This document shows positions 1-9,447 of a stretch of DNA of 64,000 nucleotides, in pieces (within the stretch, counting starts at the first letter, position 1; each line of letters opens with the position of its first letter). The stretch comes from Anoxybacillus sp. J5B_2022 (GTDB lineage Bacteria > Bacillota > Bacilli > Bacillales > Anoxybacillaceae): the NCBI RefSeq assembly GCF_026847645.1, contig NZ_JAPSMC010000002.1, positions 1 to 64,000 of the forward strand. The letters run 5' to 3'. The position numbers were made by a program, and so were the translations under genes. The notes beneath the pieces were generated by a model. That model did no database searches. It saw only the letters and a program-made list of their open reading frames with translations, and was not told the origin of the DNA.

Positions 1-1
1 A

Positions 2-223
2 TGGAAAGATTTTTTAGGCGATCGTCTTCAGCAGGCGAAACAGCAAGGGTTGAACCAAGAAGTGATTTCCGATGTTGCTTACCAAATCGGTGATTATTTA
101 GCGAAACAAGTTGATCCGAAAACTCCTGAAGAACGCTTGCTTTCCGACTTATGGAGCGTGGCTGATGAACGAGAACAACACGCCATTGCCAATATGATGG
201 TGAAATTAGTCCAACAAAAATAA
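2..223 (+). CDS. ymfJ: YmfJ-like DUF3243 protein, C-terminal part
   Basis: The open frame runs from the window edge to a TAA at 221-223 and gives about 73 residues. It contains the DUF3243 signature blocks YQIGDYLAK, DPKTPEERLLSDLW and ADEREQHAIANMMVKL. The family is a small soluble Firmicutes protein of about 85 residues with no assigned function, so only about a dozen N-terminal residues are missing. It lies directly upstream of ymfK, as in B. subtilis, which supports the name. A terminator follows the stop codon at once. Confidence 0.85.
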   Translation, partial: WKDFLGDRLQQAKQQGLNQEVISDVAYQIGDYLAKQVDPKTPEERLLSDLWSVADEREQHAIANMMVKLVQQK

Positions 224-247
224 GAGAGGAATGTTCCTCTCTTTTTT
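222..247 (+). terminator. Rho-independent terminator after ymfJ
   Basis: A perfect 10-bp stem (AAGAGAGGAA / TTCCTCTCTT) with a 2-nt loop is followed by a T run. It starts inside the ymfJ stop codon. Confidence 0.85.
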
Positions 248-357
248 CATTGCCAATAAACGTTCATTCCCTTTTCTGTTGCGTTCCCTATTGATATTAT
301 AGTAGTATGAACTTATCATATGATACGTGTCTCCTTAAGTGTAAGGGAGGGAGTAGG

Positions 358-1149
358 ATGGGGAAGCAAGAGTGGTATTTAGAATATGAAATCCACATTA
401 ATCGCCCAGGATTGTTAGGCGATATTTCGTCGCTTTTAGGGATGCTGTCGATTAACATCGTGACCATCAACGGCGTTCATGACTCCCGCCGAGGTATGCT
501 GTTGCGTTGCGACAATAACGAACAAATTGAGCGGCTTGCATCGATTTTGCGAACAATGGATAATATAACCATTACGAAGCTAAGACAACCGAAGCTGCTG
601 GACCGCTTAGCCGTACGGCACGGTCGTTATATTCAGCGCGATGCCGACGACAAGAAGACGTTTCGTTTTGTCCGTGATGAACTTGGTCTTTTAGTCGATT
701 TTATGGCAGAGATTTTCAAGCAGGAAGGTCATAAGCTCATCGGTATTCGCGGTATGCCTCGCGTCGGAAAAACAGAGTCGATTGTGGCCGCCAGTGTTTG
801 TGCGAATAAACGGTGGCTATTCGTTTCTTCGACGCTCATTAAGCAAACGGTTCGCAGCCAACTCATTGAAGATGAATATAGCGAAAATAACATTTTTATT
901 ATCGACGGAATTGTATCGACACGCCGCGCCAATGAAAGGCATTGGCAACTCATTCGCGAGCTGATGCGCCTAGAAGCAACAAAGGTGGTAGAGCATCCGG
1001 ATATTTTCGTGCGCCATACGGAATATACGCTTGATGATTTTGACTATATTATCGAGTTGCGCAATGACCCATCGGAAGAAATTACATACGATGTCGTTGA
1101 TCAACAATCGTTGTTTTCGCACGACGGATTTTCGGAGTTTGATTTTTAA
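358..1149 (+). CDS. ymfK: YmfK-like DUF3388 protein with ACT-like and P-loop-like regions
   Basis: A protein of 263 residues. I start at ATG 358 because GGGAGGGAG lies just upstream and the sequence then begins MGKQEWYLEYEIHINRPG, as in the family; the frame stays open upstream to 307. The first ~80 residues look like an ACT-type regulatory fold (RPGLLGDISSLLGMLSINIV). Around residues 130-140 there is GMPRVGKTES, which resembles a Walker A loop. Members sit between ymfJ and the RodZ-like ymfM upstream of pgsA and recA. The biochemical role is unknown; NTP binding is an inference from the P-loop-like stretch only. Confidence 0.8.
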   Translation: MGKQEWYLEYEIHINRPGLLGDISSLLGMLSINIVTINGVHDSRRGMLLRCDNNEQIERLASILRTMDNITITKLRQPKLLDRLAVRHGRYIQRDADDKKTFRFVRDELGLLVDFMAEIFKQEGHKLIGIRGMPRVGKTESIVAASVCANKRWLFVSSTLIKQTVRSQLIEDEYSENNIFIIDGIVSTRRANERHWQLIRELMRLEATKVVEHPDIFVRHTEYTLDDFDYIIELRNDPSEEITYDVVDQQSLFSHDGFSEFDF

Positions 1150-1172
1150 CAAAAAGGTGGAAGGTGTTATCG

Positions 1173-2039
1173 TTGACAGAGCTAGGGAAACGATTAAAAG
1201 AGGCGAGAGAAGCGAAAAAGATGAGTTTGGACGAACTGCAACAGATCACCAAAATTCAGAAACGCTATTTAATCGGCATCGAAGAAGGCAACTATCCAAT
1301 TATGCCGGGTAATTTTTATGTGCGAGCGTTTATTAAGCAATACGCCGAAGCGGTTGGGCTAGATGCGGAGGAAATTTTCCACGAATACGAGCATGAGATT
1401 CCACGAGCGCAGCATGAAGAGTTGCCGGAACAGCTTTCCCGCGTCAAAAGTCGAAAGCAAATTTCGACGAAATACGACAAATGGCTCGCTTTACTACCAA
1501 AGGTGCTTATGGCGGCCATTGTTATCGGAGCGGCCGTCATGGTTTGGGTGTTTTTACAAAATCGTAGTTCGAACGAACAGTCACAATCACAGCCGACCAA
1601 CCGAGCGACGGAAGTAGAGCAGTCGAAAAATTCTCCGCTTGAGAAGGCGACAGAAAAGCAAAAACAAAAGAAAGAAAAGGAAAAACAGCAAGAAGAAAGC
1701 AAGACGAACGAATCGGCTGCTACTACTTTCACGGTGAAAGAAACGAAAGGAAATACGGCGACAATTGAAGTCATTGCTAGCCAATTCCAACTGGAGCTTA
1801 CATCAAAAGGAGCTTCATGGGTCGAAGTATTTAACGGAAAAGGTCATTCGTTTTTTAAAGGCACGTTAAAAAATGGACAAACACAGTCGTTTGATTTAAC
1901 ATCGGAAACGGAAGTGTTTGTGAAAATCGGACGGACATTGGATGTTGAAATGAAAGTGAACGGTCAGCCGTTTACGTACCCGATCGATCCGAGTAAAGTA
2001 GTGTACCAAAAACTGAAGTTTATCGTGAAAAAGTCGTAA
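1173..2039 (+). CDS. ymfM: RodZ-like membrane-anchored HTH protein YmfM
   Basis: A protein of 288 residues with an N-terminal Xre/Cro helix-turn-helix of about 65 residues (LGKRLKEAREAKKMSLDELQ). A basic linker follows, then one transmembrane helix near residues 107-128, a Lys/Glu/Gln-rich low-complexity extracellular linker, and a C-terminal DUF4115-type domain. This is the RodZ architecture, which links MreB to cell-shape control. I prefer the TTG start at 1173, which gives MTELGKRLKEAR and a good spacing to GGAAGGTG; a GTG at 1164 is the alternative. The next genes are pgsA and cinA, as in other Bacillaceae. Confidence 0.85.
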   Translation: MTELGKRLKEAREAKKMSLDELQQITKIQKRYLIGIEEGNYPIMPGNFYVRAFIKQYAEAVGLDAEEIFHEYEHEIPRAQHEELPEQLSRVKSRKQISTKYDKWLALLPKVLMAAIVIGAAVMVWVFLQNRSSNEQSQSQPTNRATEVEQSKNSPLEKATEKQKQKKEKEKQQEESKTNESAATTFTVKETKGNTATIEVIASQFQLELTSKGASWVEVFNGKGHSFFKGTLKNGQTQSFDLTSETEVFVKIGRTLDVEMKVNGQPFTYPIDPSKVVYQKLKFIVKKS

Positions 2040-2066
2040 GTCATCTATTTATTTAGATGACTTTTA
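2038..2066 (+). terminator. Hairpin between ymfM and pgsA
   Basis: A 10-bp stem (AAGTCATCTA / TAGATGACTT) with a T-rich tail starts at the ymfM stop codon. It probably ends or attenuates transcription before pgsA. Confidence 0.7.
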
Positions 2067-2092
2067 CATGTTTGACAGCGGAGGTATTAAGA

Positions 2093-2671
2093 GTGAATTT
2101 ACCAAATAAAATTACAGTAGCGCGTATTATGCTCATTCCTCTTTTTTTAATTGTGATGGTTATCCCGTTTGATTGGGGGACGGTAAAAATGGGAACGGAG
2201 TCGATCCCTGTCTCCCATCTTGCCGGTGCGGCCATTTTTATTATTGCGTCCGCAACCGACTGGATTGACGGATATTATGCACGGAAATATCAGTTAGTGA
2301 CGAATTTAGGAAAGTTTTTAGATCCGCTCGCCGATAAATTGCTCGTATCGGCGGCGTTGATTGTGCTTGTTGATTTGCACTACGCCCCGGCGTGGATGGT
2401 CATTGTCATTATTAGCCGTGAGTTTGCGGTGACAGGGCTTCGCCTTGTGTTAGCAGGAGAAGGAGAAGTAGTAGCTGCAAACATGCTCGGCAAAATTAAA
2501 ACGTGGACGCAAATTGTCGCGATTTCCGCGCTGTTGCTTCACAACTGGCCGTTTGCCTTCCTCTCTTTCCCGTTTGCTGATTTAGCGCTATGGGTAGCGG
2601 TCATTTTTACGATTTGGTCTGGATGGGATTATTTTGCGAAGAACAAACACGCCTTTTTGCATTCAAAATAA
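2093..2671 (+). CDS. pgsA: CDP-diacylglycerol-glycerol-3-phosphate 3-phosphatidyltransferase
   Basis: PgsA makes phosphatidylglycerol phosphate from CDP-diacylglycerol and glycerol 3-phosphate, the committed step to phosphatidylglycerol, in the membrane. The CDP-alcohol phosphotransferase signature is complete: TDWIDGYYAR, then G-x3-D-x3-D in LGKFLDPLADK. Several hydrophobic segments fit the usual multi-pass protein, and 192 residues is normal. I start at GTG 2093 (MNLPNKITVARI) because GCGGAGGT lies 8-10 bases upstream; the frame is open further up without a ribosome site. It is 21 bases from cinA. Confidence 0.93.
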   Translation: MNLPNKITVARIMLIPLFLIVMVIPFDWGTVKMGTESIPVSHLAGAAIFIIASATDWIDGYYARKYQLVTNLGKFLDPLADKLLVSAALIVLVDLHYAPAWMVIVIISREFAVTGLRLVLAGEGEVVAANMLGKIKTWTQIVAISALLLHNWPFAFLSFPFADLALWVAVIFTIWSGWDYFAKNKHAFLHSK

Positions 2672-2692
2672 ACGGGGAAGGGGATGGATGGC

Positions 2693-3937
2693 GTGAATGC
2701 GGAATTGATCGCGGTCGGCTCAGAATTGTTGCTTGGACAAATCGCGAATACAAACGCGCAATTTTTATCGCAACAATTAGCAGAATTAGGGATTAACGTC
2801 TATTTCCATACGGTTGTTGGCGACAACGTACAGCGTTTAGAACAGGCGGTGAAAATCGCGCAAACCCGGGCGGATTTGATTATTTTTACCGGCGGGCTCG
2901 GACCAACGAAAGATGACGTGACGAAAGAAACAATTGCGCGTTTATTACAGCGAGAACTTGTGTTAGATGAAGAGGCACTTCGCTCGATTGAAGCGTACTA
3001 CGCTCGCACTAAGCGGACGATGACGGAAAACAATAAAAAACAAGCGCTCGTGTTAAACGGCTCGGTCGTATTGAAAAACGAATACGGAATGGCTCCGGGG
3101 ATGGCTTTGACGGTTGATGGTATGACGTATATGCTTTTGCCGGGGCCGCCAAAAGAAATGAAGCCGATGTTTATCCGATATGGCCGTCCGTTTTTACTCG
3201 GAAAGCTGCACCAGCATGAACGCATCGAATCGAGGGTGCTGCGCTTTTTTGGCATCGGGGAATCGCAGTTGGAAACGGAAATAGAAGACTTAATCGAGAA
3301 CCAGTCTAATCCGACGATTGCGCCGCTAGCCGGTGATGGGGAAGTAACGTTGCGCCTCACAGCGAAACACGCTTCCGTCACGGAGGCAAAAAAGCTGTTG
3401 GATGAAACGGAGCGAGCGATTGCCGGACGCGTCGGTCAATATTTATATGGGTATAATGAGGATACGCTATTTATGAAAGTGATGGAACAGCTGCAAAAAC
3501 AAGGAAAAACGATTGCCGCTGCAGAAAGTTTAACAGGCGGTCGTTTCACTGCTGAATTGACGGCAATCCCAGGTGCGTCGCAAACGGTGAAAGGCGGCGT
3601 TGTTTGCTATACGAACGAAGTAAAAGAACGGGTGTTGTCTATTCCATCTGCTTTGCTCGAAACGGACGGTGCGGTCAGCGAACAATGCGCAAAACTTCTT
3701 GCGGAACATGTACGCACATTATGCCAAGCGGATATCGGCATTAGTTTCACGGGGGTAGCAGGACCGGATCCGCTCGAAGGGAAACGAGCTGGAACGGTGT
3801 ATATTGGCGTGGCGCTCGCTGGACAGGAAACGGAAGTGCACGCACTGACGCTTGCCGGCGACCGAGAAACGATTCGCACACGCACCATCAAATATGGCTG
3901 TTTTGCGGTGTTAAAACAATTGGCAGCTGCCTTATAG
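2693..3937 (+). CDS. cinA: CinA, competence/damage-inducible protein with NMN amidase domain
   Basis: A protein of 414 residues. The N-terminal half is a MoaB/MogA-type domain ([32 protein letters not shown]). The C-terminal half, from about residue 255, is the PncC-type nicotinamide-nucleotide amidase ([30 protein letters not shown]). The family recycles pyridine nucleotides and processes damaged ones; in Bacillus it is linked to competence and to recA, the next gene. GTG 2693 has a better-spaced GGGGAAGGGG than the in-frame ATG at 2684, which touches it. The stop codon lies in the loop of the following terminator. Confidence 0.92.
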   Translation: MNAELIAVGSELLLGQIANTNAQFLSQQLAELGINVYFHTVVGDNVQRLEQAVKIAQTRADLIIFTGGLGPTKDDVTKETIARLLQRELVLDEEALRSIEAYYARTKRTMTENNKKQALVLNGSVVLKNEYGMAPGMALTVDGMTYMLLPGPPKEMKPMFIRYGRPFLLGKLHQHERIESRVLRFFGIGESQLETEIEDLIENQSNPTIAPLAGDGEVTLRLTAKHASVTEAKKLLDETERAIAGRVGQYLYGYNEDTLFMKVMEQLQKQGKTIAAAESLTGGRFTAELTAIPGASQTVKGGVVCYTNEVKERVLSIPSALLETDGAVSEQCAKLLAEHVRTLCQADIGISFTGVAGPDPLEGKRAGTVYIGVALAGQETEVHALTLAGDRETIRTRTIKYGCFAVLKQLAAAL

Positions 3938-3955
3938 GCAGCTGTTTTTTCTTTT
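3924..3955 (+). terminator. Terminator of cinA
   Basis: Perfect stem CAGCTGCC / GGCAGCTG with loop TTATA, followed by six T. The cinA stop codon overlaps the stem and loop. Confidence 0.88.
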
Positions 3956-3985
3956 CTATTTTTCCAGTAAAAACAAATAAAATAT

Positions 3986-3999
3986 CGAATGGATGTTCG
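3986..3999. promoter_or_regulatory. SOS (LexA/DinR) box of recA
   Basis: CGAATGGATGTTCG differs from the Gram-positive SOS consensus GAAC-N4-GTTC at one position and lies in a longer palindrome (ATATCGAA ... TTCGATAT). It sits ten bases upstream of the recA -35 hexamer, the usual place for LexA control of recA. lexA is in this window at 45.7-46.3 kb. Confidence 0.82.
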
Positions 4000-4008
4000 A
4001 TATTTTTC

Positions 4009-4037
4009 TTGGCAAAGCTATGAAAAAGCGATATAGT
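4009..4037 (+). promoter_or_regulatory. recA promoter (SigA type)
   Basis: TTGGCA at 4009-4014 and TATAGT at 4032-4037 are separated by 17 bases. The recA start follows 33 bases after the -10, behind a strong AAGGAGG. Confidence 0.82.
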
Positions 4038-4069
4038 ATTAGATAGTAACCGATAAGGAGGAATGAGAA

Positions 4070-5119
4070 ATGAATCAAGATCGCCAAGCGGCCTTAGAAC
4101 AGGCGCTGAAGCAAATTGAGAAACAGTTTGGTAAAGGCTCTATTATGAAATTGGGGGAGCAGACAGACCGGCAAATTTCGACGGTATCGAGCGGCTCGCT
4201 TGCGCTTGATATCGCCTTAGGCGTGGGAGGATATCCGCGCGGACGAATCGTTGAAATTTACGGGCCAGAATCTTCTGGTAAAACGACCGTTGCTCTTCAT
4301 GCCATCGCAGAAGTGCAAAAACAAGGCGGTCAAGCAGCATTCATCGACGCAGAGCATGCCCTTGATCCAATTTATGCCAAAAACTTAGGCGTCAATATTG
4401 ACGAGTTGCTACTTTCCCAGCCGGACACGGGTGAGCAGGCGCTCGAGATTGCAGAAGCGCTTGTAAGAAGCGGCGCGGTGGATATTATTGTCATTGACTC
4501 GGTGGCGGCGCTTGTTCCGAAAGCGGAAATCGAAGGGGATATGGGCGACTCCCATGTCGGTTTGCAGGCGCGTTTAATGTCGCAAGCGTTGCGCAAACTA
4601 TCCGGCGCGATCAACAAATCAAAAACAATCGCTATCTTTATAAATCAAATAAGGGAAAAAGTGGGGGTTATGTTTGGGAACCCCGAGACGACACCTGGGG
4701 GAAGAGCGCTCAAATTTTACGCCTCTGTTCGTTTAGAAGTGCGCCGTGCCGAGCAAATTAAGCAAGGAAATGATATGGTTGGGAACAAAACGAAAATTAA
4801 AGTCGTGAAAAACAAAGTCGCTCCTCCATTTAAAACCGCCGATGTCGATATTATGTATGGTGAAGGAATTTCGCGCGAAGGTGAAATTATTGATATGGGT
4901 TCTGAACTCGACATCATCCAAAAGAGCGGCTCATGGTATTCATATAAAGATGAGCGTCTTGGCCAAGGGCGCGAAAATGCGAAACAGTTTTTAAAAGAAA
5001 ACCCGCAAATCGCCGAGGAAATTGCGAAAGAAATTCGCGATCATTATGGTGTAGACGCAGCACGTGCAGCAAGCGCAGCAAACGACCAACAAGACGAACT
5101 CGACTTTTTCGAAGAATAA
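4070..5119 (+). CDS. recA: Recombinase RecA
   Basis: RecA forms ATP-dependent filaments on single-stranded DNA, catalyses strand exchange and triggers LexA self-cleavage. Walker [10 protein letters not shown] is at residues 65-73. The family blocks [35 protein letters not shown] and [17 protein letters not shown] are all present. 349 residues is the normal length, with the usual acidic C-terminal tail (DELDFFEE). It is transcribed alone, between its SOS-controlled promoter and a strong terminator. Confidence 0.98.
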   Translation: MNQDRQAALEQALKQIEKQFGKGSIMKLGEQTDRQISTVSSGSLALDIALGVGGYPRGRIVEIYGPESSGKTTVALHAIAEVQKQGGQAAFIDAEHALDPIYAKNLGVNIDELLLSQPDTGEQALEIAEALVRSGAVDIIVIDSVAALVPKAEIEGDMGDSHVGLQARLMSQALRKLSGAINKSKTIAIFINQIREKVGVMFGNPETTPGGRALKFYASVRLEVRRAEQIKQGNDMVGNKTKIKVVKNKVAPPFKTADVDIMYGEGISREGEIIDMGSELDIIQKSGSWYSYKDERLGQGRENAKQFLKENPQIAEEIAKEIRDHYGVDAARAASAANDQQDELDFFEE

Positions 5120-5128
5120 AGAAAAGGA

Positions 5129-5170
5129 GAACAGACCGCAAAAAACGTGGTCTGTTCTTATTTTTTCAAC
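5129..5170 (+). terminator. Terminator of recA
   Basis: Stem GAACAGACC / GGTCTGTTC with a 10-12-nt A-rich loop, followed by TTATTTTTTC. Confidence 0.85.
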
Positions 5171-5198
5171 ATTCTGCCATATTGTAATGCTTATTATC

Positions 5199-5227
5199 TT
5201 GACAATAAATGTTACCACCTTTAAAAT
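5199..5227 (+). promoter_or_regulatory. Promoter of rny
   Basis: A near-consensus SigA promoter: TTGACA at 5199-5204 and TAAAAT at 5222-5227, 17 bases apart. It predicts an unusually long 5' leader of about 210 nt before rny. Confidence 0.8.
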
Positions 5228-5234
5228 GAACATG

Positions 5235-5430
5235 TATATTTTACAAAAAGTGAAGGTCCGGGCTTCATTGTTAAGATGAAGCAGGTTGAATCGGGCGTAC
5301 GGAGCGGGAGCGCTTGTTGTTTTTGATGAACGTCTTGACGCCATCAGCAAAAACAAAAGCCTTTGCGCTGTATGTGGAAATGGTAACGATTGCCGACATT
5401 CATGGAGCAACAAACAAGTTTATAGCAAGA
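5235..5430 (+). other. Long, possibly structured 5' leader of rny
   Basis: This gene-free stretch lies between the rny promoter and its ribosome site. It can fold locally: GAAGGTCCGGGCTTC, and a larger hairpin in which AGCGC ... GTTTTTGATG (about 5312-5328) faces CATCAGCAAAAAC ... GCGCT (about 5341-5370). I do not recognise a known riboswitch. Regulation of RNase Y through its own leader is an inference. Confidence 0.35.
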
Positions 5431-5443
5431 GGAGGTGAAAAGG

Positions 5444-7003
5444 ATGGGTGTAAATATAGTCATCTCCGCTTTGCTTAGTCTAGTCGTCGGTGCAGTTGTT
5501 GGCTTTTTTGTTCGTAAATCGATTGCAGAAGCGAAAATTGGCGGCGCTCAAACGGCGGCGAACCAAATTCTTGAAGAAGCGAAACGTGAAGCAGACGCAC
5601 TAAAAAAAGAAGCGCTTCTTGAGGCGAAAGATGAGATTCATAAACTTCGTACAGAAGCAGAGCGCGATATCCGCGACCGTCGTAGTGAATTACAAAAACA
5701 GGAAAATCGGTTATTGCAAAAAGAAGAGAATCTCGACCGAAAAGACGAAGCGTTGAATAAACGCGAGGCGCTTTTAGAGAAAAAGGAAGAAACTCTTAAC
5801 AAAAGACAACAGCATATTGAAGAGATGGAAAGCAAAGTGGAAGAGCTCGTTCAAAAAGAACAAGCGGAACTAGAGCGCATTTCTAGTCTAACGCGCGAAG
5901 AGGCACGCCAAATTATTTTGGAACGTGTGGAAAAAGAGCTTTCGCATGAAATTGCTGTCATGATTAAAGAAGCGGAAACACGTGCGAAAGAAGAGGCAGA
6001 TAAAAAGGCGAAAGAAATTTTATCGTTGGCGATCCAACGGTGTGCGGCTGACCATGTGGCGGAAACGACCGTATCGGTTGTCAACTTGCCGAACGATGAA
6101 ATGAAAGGCCGCATCATTGGCCGTGAAGGTCGAAACATTCGGACGCTAGAAACATTAACGGGCATCGACTTAATTATCGATGATACACCGGAAGCGGTTA
6201 TTTTATCCGGCTTTGATCCAATTCGCCGCGAAACAGCTAGACTTGCTTTAGATAAACTTGTTCAAGATGGACGCATTCATCCGGCACGAATCGAAGAGAT
6301 GGTGGAAAAAGCAAGACGGGAAGTAGATGAGCACATTCGCGAAGTCGGAGAGCAGACGACGTTTGAAGTAGGTGTGCATGGGCTACATCCGGATTTAATT
6401 AAAATTTTAGGGCGTTTGAAATTCCGGACAAGCTACGGGCAGAACGTGCTGAAACACTCGATGGAAGTCGCTTTCCTTGCCGGACTAATGGCCGCAGAAC
6501 TCGGCGAAGATGAAATGCTCGCAAGACGGGCAGGTCTTCTTCATGACATCGGCAAAGCGATCGACCATGAGGTGGAAGGTAGCCACGTAGAAATCGGAGT
6601 GGAGCTAGCAACGAAATATAGAGAACATCCGGTTGTCATCAACAGCATCGCTTCCCATCATGGCGATACAGAGCCAACATCGATTATTGCTGTGCTTGTT
6701 GCGGCAGCAGATGCTTTGTCAGCTGCAAGACCTGGAGCAAGAAGCGAAACGTTGGAAAACTATATTCGCCGTCTCGAAAAGCTTGAAGAAATTGCCGAAT
6801 CGTATGAAGGAGTCGAAAAATCATACGCGATTCAAGCAGGCCGTGAAGTGCGCATCATCGTAAAACCGGATGCGATTGACGATCTCGAAGCGCACCGATT
6901 AGCGCGCGACATTCGCAAACGAATCGAAGAAGAACTCGATTACCCAGGGCATATAAAAATTACCGTGATTCGCGAAACACGAGCGGTGGAATATGCAAAA
7001 TAA
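5444..7003 (+). CDS. rny: Ribonuclease Y
   Basis: RNase Y is the membrane-anchored endoribonuclease that starts bulk mRNA decay in Firmicutes. The order is an N-terminal transmembrane helix (residues ~3-23), a long charged coiled coil (~30-200), a KH RNA-binding domain ([15 protein letters not shown]) and an HD domain ([12 protein letters not shown]). The length, 519 residues, is standard. I use ATG 5444 because GAGGAGG is correctly spaced; an in-frame GTG at 5435 overlaps the ribosome site. YmcA, encoded at 13.8 kb, is a known partner of RNase Y through the Y-complex. Confidence 0.97.
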   Translation: MGVNIVISALLSLVVGAVVGFFVRKSIAEAKIGGAQTAANQILEEAKREADALKKEALLEAKDEIHKLRTEAERDIRDRRSELQKQENRLLQKEENLDRKDEALNKREALLEKKEETLNKRQQHIEEMESKVEELVQKEQAELERISSLTREEARQIILERVEKELSHEIAVMIKEAETRAKEEADKKAKEILSLAIQRCAADHVAETTVSVVNLPNDEMKGRIIGREGRNIRTLETLTGIDLIIDDTPEAVILSGFDPIRRETARLALDKLVQDGRIHPARIEEMVEKARREVDEHIREVGEQTTFEVGVHGLHPDLIKILGRLKFRTSYGQNVLKHSMEVAFLAGLMAAELGEDEMLARRAGLLHDIGKAIDHEVEGSHVEIGVELATKYREHPVVINSIASHHGDTEPTSIIAVLVAAADALSAARPGARSETLENYIRRLEKLEEIAESYEGVEKSYAIQAGREVRIIVKPDAIDDLEAHRLARDIRKRIEEELDYPGHIKITVIRETRAVEYAK

Positions 7004-7032
7004 AGTGGCAGCATTGCCACTTTATTTTTTTT
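7002..7032 (+). terminator. Terminator of rny
   Basis: Perfect stem AAAGTGGCA / TGCCACTTT with loop GCAT, then a T run. It separates rny from ymdB. Confidence 0.87.
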
Positions 7033-7087
7033 AGATTTTGTGCCAAACTTGAACTAGCGAAACTTTATGGTTAGAAAGGGTTATTCA

Positions 7088-7882
7088 ATGAAATTGCTAT
7101 TTATCGGAGATGTCGTCGGAGCTCCAGGACGAAAGATGGTTGAGCAATATCTCCCAAAATTAAAAGCGAAACATAAGCCGCACGTCATCATTATTAATGG
7201 GGAAAATGCTGCAGGCGGAAAAGGGATTACGGGAAAAATATACCGTAGCTTTCTTGAGCAAGGAGCGCATGTTGTCACTTTAGGAAATCATGCGTGGGAC
7301 AACCGCGACATTTTTGAGTTTATCGATGAAGCGAAAGCGTTAGTTCGTCCAGCGAACTTCCCAATAGGAACGCCGGGAAAAGGAATGGTGTATGTGGCGA
7401 CTGAGCAAGGAGAAGTGGCAGTGATTAATTTACAAGGGCGGACGTTTTTACCGTCGATTGATTGTCCGTTCCGCAAAGCAGATGAACTGATCGCAGAAGC
7501 GGTACAACGCACGCCGGTTATTTTTGTTGATTTTCACGCGGAAGCGACAAGTGAAAAACAAGCGATGGGCTGGTATTTAGATGGGCGTGTTTCCGCTGTG
7601 ATCGGGACGCATACGCACGTCCAAACTGCGGACGCCCGCATTTTACCGAAAGGAACGGCCTATATGACAGATGTCGGCATGACAGGTCCGTACGATGGCA
7701 TTTTAGGCGTCGATCGAGAAGCAGTATTGCGAAAATTTTTAACATCGCTTCCCGTCCGATTTGAAGTGACAGAAGGAAGAAGCCAATTAAGCGCCGTTTT
7801 CATTGAAATAGATGCAAAAACAGGAAAAGCCAAAAAAATGGAGCGAATTTTGATTAACGATGACCATCCTTATTTCGAATAG
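7088..7882 (+). CDS. ymdB: Phosphodiesterase YmdB (calcineurin-like metallophosphatase)
   Basis: A protein of 264 residues with the binuclear metal motifs of the YmdB family: GDVVGAPGR at the start, INGENAAGGKG, GNHAWD, and GTHTHVQTAD near the C-terminus. In B. subtilis it is a cAMP phosphodiesterase that affects biofilm and motility gene expression and acts with RNase Y. The gene follows rny as in B. subtilis. ATG 7088 gives the family N-terminus MKLLFIGDVV; an in-frame ATG at 7067 would add seven atypical residues. Confidence 0.95.
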   Translation: MKLLFIGDVVGAPGRKMVEQYLPKLKAKHKPHVIIINGENAAGGKGITGKIYRSFLEQGAHVVTLGNHAWDNRDIFEFIDEAKALVRPANFPIGTPGKGMVYVATEQGEVAVINLQGRTFLPSIDCPFRKADELIAEAVQRTPVIFVDFHAEATSEKQAMGWYLDGRVSAVIGTHTHVQTADARILPKGTAYMTDVGMTGPYDGILGVDREAVLRKFLTSLPVRFEVTEGRSQLSAVFIEIDAKTGKAKKMERILINDDHPYFE

Positions 7883-7922
7883 TTCGCTTTTTAAGAATTT
7901 TTGAAAAATATTTTTTCGCCTA

Positions 7923-7951
7923 GCAGGAATACTTGGCAAAACAGTGAATAT
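7923..7951 (+). promoter_or_regulatory. SigH promoter of spoVS
   Basis: GCAGGAATA, 11 bases, then AGTGAATAT. This matches the SigH consensus RNAGGAWWW-N11-12-RNNGAATWW at every defined position. spoVS is a known SigH-dependent gene. Confidence 0.85.
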
Positions 7952-7996
7952 AGTAACATTGAACTCATCATTGCAGAAATTAAGGAGGAACCAGGA

Positions 7997-8257
7997 ATGG
8001 AAATATTAAAAGTTTCAGCAAAATCGAACCCGAACTCTGTAGCTGGTGCACTTGCTGGAGTGTTGCGCGAACGTGGAGCTGCCGAAATCCAAGCGATTGG
8101 CGCAGGTGCATTAAACCAAGCCGTTAAGGCCGTAGCGATCGCACGAGGATTTGTGGCACCGAGCGGAGTAGACCTTATTTGTATTCCTGCATTTACAGAT
8201 ATCATTATCGATGGCGAAGAGCGGACAGCCATTAAATTGATTGTCGAGCCTCGCTGA
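7997..8257 (+). CDS. spoVS: Stage V sporulation protein S
   Basis: An 86-residue protein, almost invariant in Bacillaceae (MEILKVSAKSNPNSVAG ... CIPAFTDIIIDGEERTAIK). SpoVS is a small Alba-like protein required for progress through sporulation stage V. I start at ATG 7997 behind AAGGAGG; the frame is open to 7901, but the upstream residues are non-coding in character and contain the SigH promoter. A strong terminator follows. Confidence 0.97.
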   Translation: MEILKVSAKSNPNSVAGALAGVLRERGAAEIQAIGAGALNQAVKAVAIARGFVAPSGVDLICIPAFTDIIIDGEERTAIKLIVEPR

Positions 8258-8273
8258 TTCATTCACCGATAGC

Positions 8274-8310
8274 ATAACCTGTTTGTCTTTTCAAACAGGT
8301 TATTTTATTT
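8274..8310 (+). terminator. Terminator of spoVS
   Basis: Stem AACCTGTTTG / CAAACAGGTT with a 6-nt loop, followed by a T-rich tail. Confidence 0.87.
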
Positions 8311-8331
8311 TAATAGATAGAGGTGTTCAGC

Positions 8332-9249
8332 ATGATTTTTGACGCACATTGTGATGCATTGATGAAACTATGGAAAAATCGTTCTCTTTCGTTTGCAGAT
8401 AGTCAAGAGCTTCACGTGACGTTCCAGTCATTAGCAAAAACAAAAAGCAAAGTACAATGTTTTGCTATTTATATCCCGGAATATATCCCGGAAGAAGCGC
8501 GCTTTACGGTAGCGCTAGAAATGGTTGATTTGTTTTTTGAGCACATCATCGGCCGTTTTCCAACGATCAAATTCGTCCAGACGAAAGCAGACATCGATGC
8601 GTTAGCGGACGATGAAATCGGAGCGATGTTAACGCTAGAAGGATGTGAAGCGATCGGAACGAACCTCGTTAAATTGAAAACGTTGCTAAGGCTTGGTGTC
8701 ATGTCAGTAGGATTAACATGGAATTGGGCAAATGCTGTTGCCGACGGAGCGTGGGAAGATCGCGGCGCCGGCTTAACTCGTTTTGGAAAACAAGTCATTG
8801 CCCAATTAAACGAGGCAAAGCGTTGGACGGACGTTTCTCATTTATCAGAAAAAGCGTTTTGGGATGCGGTCGAAATCGCGGAATTTCCGATCGCTTCCCA
8901 CTCGAACGCCTACGCTTTGTGCCCGCATCCGCGCAATTTACGCGACGAGCAAATTCGCGCGTTAATTCAGAAAAACGGCATGATTGGCATTACGTTCGTT
9001 CCGTATTTTTTGACGACGAAACAAGCATCGATTTCTGATGTGCTCCGCCATTTAGACCATGTTTGTTCGCTTGGAGGCGAACAACACGTCGGCTTCGGCT
9101 CTGATTTTGATGGCATCGATGAAACGACGATCGGATTAGAAAACAGCCGTGGCTATGAACAGCTCATGAACGAGCTGCAAAAGCGGTACACGGCGACAGC
9201 GGTTGAACGCTTTCTCTTCCGCAATTTTTATGAGCATTTACCACAATAA
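8332..9249 (+). CDS. Membrane dipeptidase family protein (peptidase M19)
   Basis: A protein of 305 residues in the renal-dipeptidase family of zinc hydrolases, which cleave dipeptides. The zinc-binding start FDAHCD (H-x-D), the bridging Glu region LTLEGCEAIG, SHSNAYALCPHPRNLRDEQ and FGSDFDGID are present. There is no signal peptide, so it should be cytoplasmic. ATG 8332 follows AGAGGTG; a GTG at 8323 is in frame but overlaps that site. In Bacillaceae this gene often sits next to spoVS. The substrate cannot be told from sequence. Confidence 0.88.
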   Translation: MIFDAHCDALMKLWKNRSLSFADSQELHVTFQSLAKTKSKVQCFAIYIPEYIPEEARFTVALEMVDLFFEHIIGRFPTIKFVQTKADIDALADDEIGAMLTLEGCEAIGTNLVKLKTLLRLGVMSVGLTWNWANAVADGAWEDRGAGLTRFGKQVIAQLNEAKRWTDVSHLSEKAFWDAVEIAEFPIASHSNAYALCPHPRNLRDEQIRALIQKNGMIGITFVPYFLTTKQASISDVLRHLDHVCSLGGEQHVGFGSDFDGIDETTIGLENSRGYEQLMNELQKRYTATAVERFLFRNFYEHLPQ

Positions 9250-9277
9250 ATGAAAATGATCATTTTTTACGAAAGGG

Positions 9278-9306
9278 TTGCATTTTTTTTCCGATAGGTC
9301 TAGAAT
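9278..9306 (+). promoter_or_regulatory. Candidate promoter upstream of the 2-oxoacid oxidoreductase operon
   Basis: TTGCAT and TAGAAT are separated by 17 bases. A second -10-like TATAAT is at 9396-9401 with only a weak -35, so the operon may have two starts. Confidence 0.5.
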
Positions 9307-9447
9307 GGAATCGTTTAGTATATTCCCATATGCTAAAATTTTTGCACAAATCACAGGTTGAAATTCTAGTGATTTTGTCGGAAAAGTGTTACACTTATAA
9401 TCGTAAACTATATGCGATAATCGATGGAATTTAAAGGGGTGTAAGAA

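Noticed and set aside
5120..5443. A pbpX-like gene between recA and rny, as in B. subtilis
   Set aside because: The gap is only about 320 bases and holds a terminator, promoter and leader, with no such gene.
9372..9384. Spo0A-box-like TTTGTCGGAAA upstream of korA
   Set aside because: The core TGTCGAA is broken (TGTCGGA) and there is no other sign of Spo0A control.
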